Shown here: piece after piece, positions 10,050-22,860 of the stretch
Numbering within the stretch: position 1 is the stretch's first letter
Layout: every line of letters begins with the position of its first letter
Source: Eremophila alpestris peregrina
Lineage: Eukaryota; Chordata; Aves; Passeriformes; Alaudidae
Assembly (NCBI GenBank): GCA_009792885.1
Contig: WMCF01000003.1
Coordinates: forward strand, 10,582,518-10,646,517
Direction: 5' to 3'
Length of the DNA: 64,000 bases
The notes under the pieces: generated by a model
Seen by the model: the letters and a program-made list of their open reading frames with translations, nothing else
Database searches by the model: none
Told to the model about the DNA's origin: nothing
Program-made: the position numbers and the translations under genes

Positions 10050-13000
10050 GTTAGTTATTAATCCAAATCTTCTTTTTGGTAATTGCTATTTTCTATACTA
10101 GAAAAAAGTCTTGCAAGCTTTATTAATTATATTAAATGCAATAAGATTTTTTGAAAAAAATTCTTAGCCTTAAAACTTAACAAATGTTCCAAGTTCGGGG
10201 CAGCTTTTTTTTCTAGTCCACACTGTGTGTCAAAATACTGGCCACCTGTTAGGAATAGAGCTAGGAGCTTCCAAAACCAGAAGATTATCCAATACAATCA
10301 AAATTTCATTTCTCTGCCCTTCACTAGAGAATAATCATGGTACCAAGTGGTTAAGGTTTATGATACCAGAGTGGCATGAATTTTCCCAGCAATTTCACGT
10401 TCAACAGCAGCAAACTGGGAACACAGAAATTGCATAGAAATGGACTGGAAAAAAAAGCAGCGAAGCTTTGATACCAGGAAAGGATATGGATTTAAGAGAA
10501 AGAAGAGTCCAGAGGGTTTCAGGATGCTAGATAAACACTCAGAGAACTACAGTGGTTTCCTCTATCCTGTCTCATGCTGATATATGAGTCAATTCTATCT
10601 TGCTCCCTATCACATGATGTAACCTGTCATTGCCCCACCAATTCAACTGTAAATACTACTCCCAGAAGGAAGTAGATCTTCAGTTTTATACTTTGCTAAG
10701 GTCAATATATTCACTGAAGACAATGACTGCAGAGCTAATCCTTTAAAAAAAAACACTTATGTGGAGTTGCAAATTTTGTGATGAAAAACAAAGCAAAATA
10801 TAAATATTTCAAACCAACTTTCTCATTTGAACAGTAAGTTCAGATTTATACTAACTCCAAGTATTTTTTTCAAAATCACTTTATGTTTCAGGTCCCCTTT
10901 CTTTTCTATTTGCAGAGGTGTTTGAATTTGTTAGTAATACAGTAGAGATTCTTCACTTTAAACAAAGTAACTGCTGAACAAACACAAGGCAGCTTCAAGG
11001 CTCACACCAGTTTTCCCACCTTCACACAGCCATTGCAATGGGATGTTGATGTAGAGGCTCTTAAATCTTTGAAATACAATACAATATTCATGAGCTATAA
11101 AGGTCTGAGTCTGTACATGGAAATAATTAAAGTATTTTGGAGAATATTTCACAGTAAAATCAATATATAAATCACATTCTTTTCATTGACTTTGGGCTTA
11201 TATTTTTTACCTTAATATACAATTCTTCTGAACTGCAGTTCATTTGAAAGTCTTATCAAACACTAATTTAATTTTAATGATGCAAACCATTTACATATTC
11301 ACACACACATATGCATTCATGTTAAATGCAGGTTTCCTTTACAGGTCTAAATATATAAAAGTAAATCTTGACTATTTGTCAGAGCTACTTTCTTATGTCT
11401 GGTATTTCCAATGTCAGTAAAACAGAAATCTTTCCTCAAAAAAGCAGAAATATAGCCAATAATTTTTTTTTCCATAACAAAAGGGAAATGGCATTTCTTT
11501 TGAATATTAAACATTGTTTCATTATGTTTAAGTAAGTAGTTAATCATGCACTAATTCTATACTAATTTATAATTACATGTATATGTAATTACTGTCAACA
11601 TCAAGTGAAGTGAAATATGTACTTCAATGTAAATAATGGGATAAAGTGGAAGGTTAATTAAATGTATGATTGCAGTCAACAGCCTCCTATCTTAGACAAG
11701 AAAGGCAGGAAATACAGATTGGTATCACCATTCTATTTTCATCACTGCACTTTCTGCTCTTCTCCTTTGCTGTCCTTATTCCTTTTCCATTACTTGACTA
11801 TAATTCGTTATCTTTTTATACTCTTTTTCCCCTCCTCTCCTTGGCATTGTTGTTTCTAGAACCAAAACCCCTTGCAATTTATTTTCCCTTCATATTACTA
11901 GTTACCAACAGGTAAGGTAAGAAGAAAACAGCCTGGCCACTATGGAAGAATATTTATAGTTCTTGTGTAAAAAAATCTAAGACTGTGTGCCATTTTGATT
12001 ACTCTGGCTAATCTTCAGAACACCTCAAAAATTTGACTCTTTTTCCATTACTAGACATCTCAGTTTGAGGTTCTGTCTTGGATCTGGATCTTAATTCACA
12101 GTAACAGCAAACACTGTAAAGATCCCCTTGACATTAATTTTCCTCTTTTTTGTTTTTTTCAGATCCATTCTTTTTATGATAAATATGTACTTAAAAAGCT
12201 AATTCTGATAACATTTTTTCAGTGGGGTAGAATTGGGACTGTAATGCATACAAATTTGCCTAATAGAAATGTGTAAAAGCTTCCAAACTTGTTTCCTGAT
12301 ATTTCTGAGAAGATATTGAGCCACCTTTGAATAATTTCATAATGTGGTAAAATCTCCTTGTCATGAATTGCTTTGAATTGATTTCCTTATAAAAGATTAA
12401 TCAAGCCTCAGAAAGGTACAGTTCATAATTCTCTCTTGTTTTTCCTCTCCTCCCTCTTTCTCCATGCCTGTGTATTTTGTGTAGCTCCCATTCACCACCA
12501 TGTCCCTGCCTTCCCATTAGTCCTTACTGCACCAAATACATGAAAGACTTAAAATGCAAGATCCTAAAGACAAGATCAGAATCCATCAATAGAGAATGTC
12601 TTGCTGCAATGTTTGCTTTGCCTTTCCTGCTGCGAACTGTTTACCAGCAGAATGACATCCAGGGATTTGGTTTAGATTTTTCTGTTCATTCATAGTTTGT
12701 TAGACCTATGATCTTTTTTGAGAATACACAGAGTCCAAAGCCTTCCTTTGTTTGTTATATTTAGAAAGTGATTTTTCATTAAGACATCTAGACCATTTTA
12801 TTTTAGAATTCTAATCATGTAAAGCATATATTAATTTCAAACATTTGCTGGGTCTTTGTTCAATAGCATAAGTCTGTATCTGACCATTTTTGCCTAAAGA
12901 AGCTAAGCCATACAAACTATTAGATTTTGAAAATAAGGAACTTGAGCAGACATATAATAAGACCTTTACAAACCCTATAAGCCCTAGATTTTAGAAGAAT

Positions 13001-16000
13001 CCTAAGGACTTTTAGTTTCACAGGGAATTGTGAAGAGAAAACTATGGAGGTTTGGATTATTTTGAAAGTCCAATAGATCAGCAAACCAAAGAGAGAGCTG
13101 AAGAGTCTTCCCATTTCTTAATAACACTTTAAAGTACAGAGGAGTTTTGTGAGAAAAACAACTTCTGTTCAAAGGTTTTAAACATAGATGAAAAAAACTG
13201 AAGGCAGCCCTCATTCCGGGTCTTTCTGAGATGAGCAATCTGAATTCTTTTTTTTGATATCTAGGTGTGAGTGATGATGATTCAGTGGATGGCTGACTTT
13301 ACATTGATAAAAAAGGTCTTCCTGGTCTAGGTTGTCCAAACAGAATGAGAAATCATCACCAACTGAGAAAACACCAGTCATGCTGGACCCCTCAATGCTA
13401 CAGGAAGGAATAGACTCAGCCTAAAGAGTAGACACACCAAAAAAAAAAAAAAATTGGAACTGCACCATTTAGGTAACAATGGATAACAATTTTGAGAGGG
13501 AAAAATAACTAATCAGTGGCACATCCTCATTTTTGCAATACCACCAAGGCTGGCAATCAACGAGTGTTTAAATGTCCTGATAATTCAAAAATAAATACTC
13601 TCCATGAAGGCTTCTATTATGTTGACAAAAAAAAGGCATTTATACCATTTAGTGTAAGTCAAAGCATTTTGGGAATAGTGTATAAATTACACGTCTGGAT
13701 GGAGTGCCTTTGGCAGTCACACAAAGCTGCTAATATTGTATATATGTTTTGAAATATGTCTCACTCACTCACTGGCCCTTGGCCACTTAACCTCTCATGG
13801 TAGTTTCATATCTCCTCTCAGTAACAGGATCTCCAGTTATGCAGCATCTTCCAATAATGAAATTTACCATTTATTTTAGTCTGAATCTAAATTATTTTTC
13901 TGAACATTTTACCTGTATGAATTTGATCTGGAGATGTACAGACACACAATGTCTATAAATAGCTCAAATATATCTAAATGCAATGCAACAAAAGACTGAA
14001 TGTGTTTGAATATTACAATTCTAATGGAACAGCTGATGAAACTTGGAGTTTTTGGGACTCAGTCCAAAGCCTACAGAGCCTAGTGGAAAGACTGAAGTTT
14101 CTCAAAGATCGAATTTCATTGCTTGATTTATACCCTAATTGTATAAGCTGGCTTATGATTCACACAGAATTCATTAGAGGTTGATTTGAAATCTGGCCTC
14201 CACTTGCACAGCCCCTTTTCAGGAAGCTTGACCAGAGGTTAGAGTTTGGCAGGATATCTGACTCTGTGTTGCTGTATATGCTTGTTTGAGTCTCTATGGG
14301 GCTACATAACAATCAGGGACAGAGCACAACTGTCAGAGGCAGCCAGCAGACATAGCATTTAGCAAAGCAGTTTCTGGGTGCTACTTCTTTGATATATTCT
14401 TGAGTTTCTGTGCTTTTTGTCAGACACCTGGCAACTTCTGAGAACCTTCAGAAGGACATGAGGTTGCCTGCTGCAGCCAGGTAGGACTAAAGATCAGATA
14501 TGGCTTCCTCTAGCAGTTTCTGACAAACTCTGTCACCTGTCCTTTATCAAATACATTTTTTTCTGTCATTGACTCTCAAAGTACGTAAAATAATATCTAC
14601 TTAGTTAATGTTTACTGGTGCTTTATGATTGAAGCACCACCTGAAAAAAAAGAAAAAAATAAGAATGTTATTATAAAAAAAATTCAGTGACACAGTGAAT
14701 TATAGCTGGACTGTAAATGAAAAATTAGAAAGGAGAGTGCTCCTCTCTTCACACTGGAATATGCACATTACTTTGTTTAACCCTCAACATTTAACAGTAA
14801 CAATTTAATGTCTACAGATAAAATTATTTTACCAACTGGATGTGAACAAGTGTCTCAAGTATTCTGAAAAGGAGTTATCTGTTCTACCCATTTAATGAAT
14901 TTTTAAGACATTAGTATTTTATAACCCATAAGAAGATTACTGTCTTGTTTTTGTTTCATGCATTCATCTTCTCTTTACTCAGAGAGGATATTTTTATAGG
15001 TAATGGAACTTCCATTTCATGTTCTAAAAAGGCTTTAAGATTACTTCTCAGTAAAGTTGCTGGTTCATATAAGAACAGTAACTTTTTTTTTTTCTGCTGG
15101 TTCATATAAGAACACTAACATTTTTTCTGCTAGGTCAAATGCTTTAACATGCAGGTAGTAATTATCTACATGACAGTTAACTCTATTTGTATGAAGACTT
15201 GTTCTCTCTACCATAGAAAATGGTCCAAGCAATCCTCAACATATCAGAGTTCTCATTTCCACAGCTTTAAAAGTAAATGTTTGAAGAACACAATAAAAAG
15301 ATAGATGTGCAGATGTGCTTCATTCTACTGGAAGACATAGATATAGATGGAAACTCCAGGGAGAGCGTCAATATCTTAATCTAAAAGACTGAAAGAGGAA
15401 ACAGGGATCTTTAGTTGCAGCTGGAATTCCTAATCCTTTCCTGTTTGTTGCTGAAATGAAGAGCCTCTAGAGAGAATCATGACATGGGAAGATAGATCTG
15501 AGAAGATTATACACAGCTCTAGTGTCTTGGAAAACTGATGTATAGAAGGGCCTAATGTGAGGCATGATTACCAACAATCCATGGTGAGAATAAATAAAAA
15601 CAGAGAACCATTTAGCAAAATATAGGCACAGCTGTTTAAAAATTGGCATTTCCCATCCTCATCATACCAACAGATGTCACATTTTGTTAGGCAGCAGTTC
15701 TAAAACCCTAAATAATCAGAGGTTGAAATAGCAAGAGTTCACATTATTACCTGTCTTGTGTGCTTTGACTGCCAAGCATTTCCAATGCAAACTATGTCAA
15801 GAAGCTGAGTGAGATAACCTTCACTGTATTTTCCTGATAATTAAGCAAAGTGACACTAAAGAAGAGTTTGAAAAATAATTTAAAATTTGGCATGATTTAG
15901 AACCTGAGCTTCCCTGAAGAGGTTTCCTTCTCTTGGAAGTAAATCTTGCTCAAGATGAAGCTCTGTGCATCACCGGGGTCAGGGTAAAGATTTGGATTCT

Positions 16001-16320
16001 GCTCTTTTATCTGAGACCCAGAATCAAACAACCTCACCTCTGAAATTTGAACAAGATAATCAACACCAGCTTTTTTTGTCCAGTCAGGTTTGGGGTTTTC
16101 TTTAATAATTTCAGGGGGTTACTCATTAGACACCTTTTGTCACTTGTTTTCAGTCAGTGACTCTAAACCTGCTGGCTTTTGAGCTGATGTCATATACTTT
16201 TTATGATCCTATCTTGCATGCAATAAAATTGAAGTTATATAATGGGTTTAGTAAAGTTGAAATTTATAGGTAAAAAGCACCCAACTTCAACTATAATCTA
16301 CCTTTGACAAAGAAGGAACA
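10050..16320. other. Unique AT-rich DNA between two inverted LTRs, no gene seen
   Basis: No gene or recognisable mobile element found. It contains an A16 run at 13439-13454, a 37-bp tandem duplication at 15058-15131 and pyrimidine-rich tracts near 11740-11850 and 12430-12470. The stretch is the spacer of the large inverted repeat formed by the two ERVK-like LTRs. Confidence 0.55.
15058..15131. repeat. Tandem duplication of a 33-37-bp unit
   Basis: TGCTGGTTCATATAAGAACA begins the first unit (15058) and a one-base variant begins the second (15095). Each unit ends in a T-run of different length followed by C. A partial third start (TGCTAGGTCA) follows at 15128. Confidence 0.85.
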
Positions 16321-16322
16321 CT

Positions 16323-16325
16323 GTC

Positions 16326-16356
<31 letters not shown>

Positions 16357-16364
16357 CTATATCT
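16323..16364. repeat. TA dinucleotide microsatellite
   Basis: About 40 bp of (TA)n with single C interruptions, likely cruciform-prone and length-variable. There is no associated gene. Confidence 0.85.
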
Positions 16365-16897
16365 CAGAGAAAATGTTTTAAAATGCTTCCCTTTTTATTA
16401 ACAACAAACACTTGCAGCATACATAAAACACTATTTACATTTTTCTCATTCCCAACATTTCCTTTATTTTCATAATCCTTGAAATAATTTAGCTTTCTCT
16501 GATATCTGTTGTAAAGTTTGTACCACTTCATTAGATCTATCCATGAACAGTGACAAAAATTTTAAGAGTTATAACCCTGCTTTGTTTTTGTGGACAAAAG
16601 CACTTTCCATTCAAAATAAATAACTAATTCAGTGTGATGCTTTAATTTTCTTTCATTTTTTCCCTGACCCTTACTCACATCTCTTCTTTCCTCGAGAAAC
16701 TGTTATCAATGTGAAGATCCTAACCTGAAAACAAAAAGGAATGAATTTTTACCACAAAGCTCCTTACTTAGAGGTGTCTCCCAAGTAACCTAAGAAAAAC
16801 CTAAGGGGATTTATTTTAATTTTTAATTTTTTTTTGAGCTATAAGATGGAGACCATATAATGATGATTTGTTTGGCATCTGTTCTCAAAATTTTCAT

Positions 16898-16903
16898 GTG
16901 AGA
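16898..16903. repeat. 6-bp target site duplication of LTR copy 2 (left on plus strand)
   Basis: GTGAGA is repeated exactly at 17529-17534 on the other side of the LTR. Confidence 0.88.
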
Positions 16904-17528
16904 TGTTGGAGTTATCTCCTCTGTGATTAACCCCAACAATGTAAATCTTTCTCCTCACTGTGCTTGAAAGAAGGAGTCGGAGAACGTCTGGGTTGCGGAC
17001 TGCAGATGTTTATTTTACAAATCTTATCTCTAAGTTCTTTCTTTGTCCAGCATGATGTTCACAGGCAGCTGGAAAGATGGATTCTCCCTCGCCCACGACA
17101 GCACCTGAACTTTTATAATCTAAACCTACGTAACATTGTTTTTCTCTAAACACCAATAACTAAAACCCATGTCACGCAGTGAAATTTTACCTTTACCAAT
17201 CCTAAGAACCCAACACCCTTTGCAAAAAGGAAGAGGAAGAGAAAGACAGGAAAATGTGACTCTTATCAAATTTATCTGCCACCATCTTAACTCTATTCAT
17301 GTCTATGTAATAAAATGTAAAACTATTTCTACACACCCAGTGACATAACAAAATCACACAAATCAAACCCTTGTGACCTCCAAATCCTCTGACAATCCTG
17401 ACAGTGCTTTTTCCACGGGCTGAGACCCAAAACCTCCACTGTTTCAGGCACAGGCCAGGGAGGATCACCCCCCCTGTCCAGGCTCCTGGCCACTCAGGAG
17501 AACCAGAGAGATACTCTGGTTCGCCACA
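16904..17528 (-). mobile_element. Solo LTR, ERVK-like, inverted second copy
   Basis: Read on the minus strand this 625-bp LTR starts TGTGGCGAACC and ends AACA, with canonical TG...CA ends. It is the same family as 8737-9357 but in the opposite orientation. The perfect 6-bp duplication GTGAGA (plus strand) flanks it at 16898-16903 and 17529-17534. On the minus strand a TATA-like element lies at about 17110-17118 and AATAAA at 17009-17014. No internal retroviral sequence adjoins, so it is a solo LTR. The R/U5 stretch 16961-17031 is identical to 9225-9295 of the first copy, while other parts differ visibly. The 88-codon frame at its U3 end is a shadow, not a gene. Confidence 0.92.
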
Positions 17529-17534
17529 GTGAGA
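17529..17534. repeat. 6-bp target site duplication of LTR copy 2 (right on plus strand)
   Basis: GTGAGA matches 16898-16903 and differs from the duplication of copy 1, so the two LTRs arose by independent insertions and not by a local inversion duplication. Confidence 0.88.
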
Positions 17535-18061
17535 TGTTCAAGTTCCATATATACAAAAATTAGTGAAGCAACTCAAAGTCGTTGTTGCACTGCACAGATT
17601 TCATGGAGTGATAAACCTAGAAGAACAAAACTTAAATTCTCATTTCCAAATCTCAATAACTTGGCTTTACAAAACTCAGATTATATAAGAGATAAAACTT
17701 CTAGGTGCCATGAGGATAAACACTAGTTGATTCCAGCTACTGAGTAATGCTGTTTTGAACTTCTAAAAAATGCTTACAAATTTCTCTTTGAACATGGACC
17801 CTGCCCTATCCATTAAGCTTCTGTGGCTTCTGCAGTTTTCAGCAAAAGTTTGTCAAGGTAATTCTTGTTTGACTTTTTTAATCTGTTCAGCTTCTTCTTG
17901 GTTGTGCTACTAATATATTGCTTATTGAGGACATACCTACTTTTGGCTGTTATTGGGATGTTGCACATTCCAGATCATGATTTCAATAGAATAAGTAGGA
18001 GAATGAAATGGATTGTGAAGGCAAAAAACCAAACAAAACTAAAAAGAAAAAAACACATCCT

Positions 18062-18081
18062 CCCCCCCCCCCAAAAAAAAA
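18062..18081. repeat. Homopolymer junction C11-A9
   Basis: Eleven C followed by nine A, then ACAAC-rich sequence. This is a simple-sequence tract prone to length change and sequencing error. Confidence 0.9.
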
Positions 18082-19668
18082 GCACAAACAACAACAACCA
18101 ACAATAAAACCAAAATTCTCAAGTAATTTGTTGGTGCTCACAGACAGATTAAAAAAACATGTTTGTTAATTGTGTCATGTTATTTGAGATAGAGAAGAAC
18201 AACCTATCCTTTAGTTAATTCACTACATATTTCCTTTCCATGGCCATTTCTGTCAAATTTCAGACTTTTCAGATTTTGGTACAAATGTAATTGTAAATAT
18301 TCATAAATAAAAATTAAATTTTCTCCTTCTTTTTTGCCTCTTTCCTTTTTTGGCAGGGAAAAGGAAGACACCTTAAAAATCACAGGATGGAAATTCAAAT
18401 TAGAGATAGAAAAAAGAAAAATATTAAGGAAGAGGATACTTTTGGCATCTTTTTATTACTTTGTATATATTTTCACTTGAACAACAACTTCACTGTTTTC
18501 TTTCTCTGCCTTTTATCTGAATTGAATATGTGATAGCAGCAAAGCTAAATGATTTGTGTTCTTATCAAGAATATGAGGATAAGAGAATAAGAATAGAAAA
18601 AAATAGATAATATAATGAAATAGAACAAATAACATGATAAAATAGAAGATTATGAATTTGGAAATACTAGTGCTTTATCTCCTTACTCTCTACAAAAACA
18701 TCCAGGGAACTACTATTTTCTGGAATTTGTGCAAATTAGCATACTTGATTTCCAGCATACTGGTTAACAACTTTTTTTTTACAGTGGAGGTATGAAAAAT
18801 ATAAACAAGAAATTGCTTAATTGGAGTGTGGAGGGTAAAGGTCTGGGAAAAGTCTGTTAATAACCCAGGTAAGGGTATGTATGGTTTATGAGTCTGTCCT
18901 AAAAAAAAGTATGGCACTAAAGATACTGGGCATGGTGACAGTTTGAGAAGTGTCAGATGATGAAATGGAGAAAGAAATAGTGAAGCTAATTGCAGCTAGC
19001 AAATCTAACATGGCTGTACTGCCTTGTTCAGGAGTTCATTGAGGCTACAAACTACTTTTTCAAACTCCTAATGTATTTAATTTACCATAGAGTTTAATGG
19101 GCACGTTAAAACTAATGTCAAATTAAATTAAAACCTGAATTTTCTTCCCTCAATGGATGTTTTCTCCTCAGCAGCAGCTAAGAAGAGTATAAGGAGAGGA
19201 GAGATGGATAAAAAAACATCAGCAAAGTCACTAAAATGAATCTCTATGTACTGCAGTCTCTTGGTAGTTCAATAAAAATCTGTTTTCCACTGTGCTTCAT
19301 TTAAAATAAGCAAACTGAAAATGTCACATATTGAATGAGCTACGTTGCTTGGAATGGTTAAATGAAAGAATTATGTGTGATAAAAAAGTGAAGGTGTCTT
19401 TCTGACAGGCAGTTGCATGTCAGAAACCATATGAGATTACTTAACTTAGATACTATCCTTTGAGCTGGTTTGCTAATGATAATTCTAATTATTGTTTTCA
19501 CATCCAAGCAGGGAATATCCATTCCAGGCTAATTTTCCTTCTTTCAGTTTGCTAACCCCTAGAGTATTCTAGCTTTAACACAGACTTAATTCATTCCAAA
19601 GTGCATATTTTATTTGGATATTGTGTATTTAATCAACTTCTGCATTAAACTGTATTTGAACAGATTGT

Positions 19669-19679
19669 GGGGGGGGGGG
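19669..19679. repeat. G11 homopolymer
   Basis: Eleven consecutive G in otherwise AT-rich DNA; it also makes the length of nearby frames unreliable. Confidence 0.9.
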
Positions 19680-20047
19680 AAGCAAAATTCCTTCTGATTT
19701 TTTAAAGTATCTGAAATGGTTTTTGTTCAGTGTCTGACCTATAGAACATGTCAAAACTGAATAATTTATGTAACAAAACAAAGCTAACAAGGTCAGAAGA
19801 GATGTATGATTTTTACAATAGAGAACATTGAGGGACATGATAGTATGTGAGACATGTTCCTGAATGTTAAGGAGGAGGTTTTTTTTCTCCTTTTTTTTTT
19901 CTTTGCAAGTAAATGAGCTCAAAGATGTAAAAAAAGACACCAGATTCTGGAAAAAATTAAACTTTTAGTACACAGTATGCAGGAATTAACTGCTTTCTTT
20001 GCTCCTTGGGTTTTTCTGTGGACCTCAGGGAAGGAATGTTCTAGGAG

Positions 20048-20061
20048 GTTGCCTTAGCAAC
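20048..20061. promoter_or_regulatory. Perfect RFX X-box palindrome
   Basis: GTTGCCTTAGCAAC fits the RFX-factor X-box pattern GTNRCCNNRGYAAC at every fixed position. RFX proteins bind it as dimers and typically control ciliary and neuroendocrine genes. It sits in AT-rich unique DNA with no promoter or exon in view, so any role would be as a distal element. The motif match is direct; function is inferred. Confidence 0.5.
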
Positions 20062-20263
20062 GCTGTACTTTAATAATTGCATTAGTTGAAACTGAAAAGC
20101 CCTCAAAATACTATAGAAAATCACACAGTGTCCACAAAAAGACACAAATTTATCACCTGTAGAGAGGTTTCTTTTCCCTAGATCTTGGGTCTTCTTCCCA
20201 GACAGGATTTAGGTAGGTGCCTATTACTGTTACAGAAGTTTCCTATCTGGGGAGGTGTGCCTC

Positions 20264-20293
20264 ATTCCATATTAATTAACATTCCATATTAAT
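20264..20293. repeat. 17-bp partial tandem duplication
   Basis: ATTCCATATTAATTAAC (20264-20280) is followed directly by ATTCCATATTAAT (20281-20293). Confidence 0.85.
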
Positions 20294-22504
20294 ACAGCCT
20301 TTATCTGATCTCATTCTCAAGATGTGGCACAGAACACAGGGATGAAGTTCTGTTTCTTCAGTCTTACCTCCAAACCTACCACAGGGAAAGTGTGGCAGTA
20401 CAGAACCACAGAAATGGCTTTCTCATTATGTGTGTAAGATAGAAATCTGAATGGGAAACAAATTCCTCTTGTATAGGGGAAAGAGACATTGCAATCTCCC
20501 TTAGACTCTGATATTTAAAATGTTCCCTTGACATAGCATTCCAGGTAACTCAGAAATAATGTCATGGTGACCAGCAGCTGATGATGCAGGCATGTGATAC
20601 CAGATTGCTGTCACTTCAGGCTCAGTCAGCCTGAGCTCGTAGGTCCATCCTGTTATCACATCAATTAGCTTAAGTTAGTAATGTTTAATATTGCACTCTA
20701 AAATAATATGCACATATGCCCAGAATTATCATTTTTAATTAAAAATACAGTTTGTCTGTGTGCCTATAATTTCACTGCAAAATTAGGATACCATAAGAAA
20801 TGTTTGCTTATGGAATTGCTTTCTGTTAGTCAAACCATGCTGTCAATACTGAAAGCTTGCATTTCTTCTTTTCATTCTGTCTTTTAAAATCTGTTAGTGA
20901 AAAAGAAGCACATCATTTTATTCCTCACAAGTTTTCTCCCGTTCTGCAAAAATTTAATTTTCCATCCTGTTCTCTAATTTGAAGTGAGGCATGGACTACA
21001 GGCAATGGAATATTTACTCACCTGCTTTGTAAAAGCATGAACAGTATTCTTTTTCAGGTACTAGAGTCAGAAGCTAGAACATTTGATACTGAATTTTGCT
21101 AGCCTTTTTGATTTGTTAAGAAGATATATGTTATGGCAGCTCAGGAAAGTATGTGAATATTAATATTCACAACATAGCAAGAAGCATCACTTTAAAATAA
21201 AATCTTGATTAAATTCTGCACATGCGTGTTTGTGATTATGCGCTTGAATTTTCAATCCTAACAAACCATCACTCAGTTTTATTTTTTCTACTGACCAATC
21301 ATAAATATGCTTGTTCACAGTTATTTTCCAGAAATAGCTGCCACAGGAATTGCAGCATTTTACTTGCAAATATAATATATAAATTGTACATATGCATATA
21401 GACTAGTGTTTATAGGTCAGAATCAAACAGAATTCTTCATGATTCAAGAAAACATGAGGAGTTTAAGAAATAAAAACTTATTGTAGCATCAGAAGAATTG
21501 GAAGCAAGGATATAGAAAACCTTAAAGAAAATAGTGTGGAAATGTTTTTTAAAAGATCATCTATTTAATCCCTCTACGTCATGTATATTTAAATTTTATC
21601 TACATTTTTATGAGAGTTAAGCTCTCCAGGTTATACAAGAACCAAAGGACAATAAAATCTAAAATATCTAAATGCAATATCTGAAAGAGTCATTCTATGT
21701 ACATAATATATGTTTTATATATCAGAATAGAATATCTAAAATTTTTATTTCTTTTCTCTTCAGGTAGATAACTACAAACAGGAATCCATTTCATTTCATA
21801 AAAATATTCACACATTATTTTTTTCTAATGTACAGATATCCTCACTGTTGCATCTTCAGTTTTCAAATCCTACTTTGACATCATCAGGGAGAAATCATTT
21901 GGATTTCTGATTTAGTGTTCTCTGAGTTTTCGACCTTTGAGGTTTCCAGTGATATTGCCACTTATTCAAGAAAACTTTTCATTCTGAAAACATGCATTGC
22001 ATTAACATTGTCATCAATTAAAATAATAAACCTTGGAAACCTATGAGCATTAAGGGAGTTTTTCCACATTGAAAAACTTGGAGAGAGAAGATAACAATAA
22101 ACCTAAATCTCACTTTTCTGTTCTATACTATATTTTACTTTAGATTGCTGACACATAAACCTATTTTTGAGATAAATTATTCACATGGTTTGAGCTTATA
22201 CTGGAGTAGTCTAGCTGGAAAGGAAACACTTTTGTGTCTTGAAGAGAGTTTATATAGCTATTGAAGCCCTAGATAGTGCATTCCCTGTTTAATCAAGTAT
22301 GTGTGTGTATTCCAGAGATGCACATAGCCACAGATCCACAAGGACTTGCCTGCCTTCACTCATAATTGTGGCACACAGGAGTCTTCTAGGTGAGGAATTA
22401 GACAAAGATGCTGTGAACAGACTTGGGAGCAAAGGGTTAAAATCCTATGATTTGGTGAGAAGGAGGGAGTAGTTTTGCTCAAAGTGAACTTGGACCTTGC
22501 TGCT

Positions 22505-22860
22505 AAAAATGTCAGTGTGGGAAAACTCAATTTGTTATGCCCTAGTGTTGCTCATCCTCTGCCTCTTTTGAGAAGTAGAATTCCCATGTAGAGATAACAC
22601 ATGGAACCGGCTGGAGCCTTGTGCTGGGAGAGAGATCACAGAAGCACAGCCTTGAGATGAGCTGTGGGTGCACACAGCCCTTTGATATATGGGGGCAGGC
22701 AGTACTCCCCTCCTGCCAGGGTGAGCTGGGCCGGTGCCCCCGTGTCTGTGCCACCCGGAGGTGCTGGAGTGGTAACAGAGTAAAGCTACTCCTTGCATTT
22801 CTGCTGTGGCTTGGTGGTTGCCTTGGTTACCTGGATGTGTTGGTTCACACACAGACATCC
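22505..22860. other. GC-richer block, possible decayed LTR
   Basis: This block stands out from its AT-rich surroundings and retains CpGs (for example in ACCGGC, GGCCGG and CCCGGAGG near 22605-22762). It has an LTR-like order: TATATGGGGG near 22686, then AGTAAA near 22779 about 95 bp on, then GT-rich sequence. I could not find matching TG/CA ends or a target duplication. The 149-codon minus-strand frame across it, the longest in the window, is rich in H, S, Q and G and resembles no protein I know. Absence of stops is favoured by the higher GC. A variant RFX X-box lies at 22817-22830. An old ERV LTR is my best guess; a decayed CpG-rich regulatory element is possible. Confidence 0.3.

Larger units (their letters stand above)
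17535..22500. other. Unique AT-rich DNA, no gene seen
   Basis: No gene supported. Noted contents are a C11-A9 tract (18062-18081), a G11 run (19669-19679), a perfect RFX X-box (20048-20061) and a short tandem duplication (20264-20293). The 103-codon minus-strand frame near 19.6-19.9 kb is built around the homopolymer tracts. Confidence 0.55.

Noticed and set aside
8731..17534. A full-length provirus bounded by the two ERVK-like LTRs
   Set aside because: The LTRs are in opposite orientation, each has its own target duplication, and no gag, pol or env similarity lies between them.
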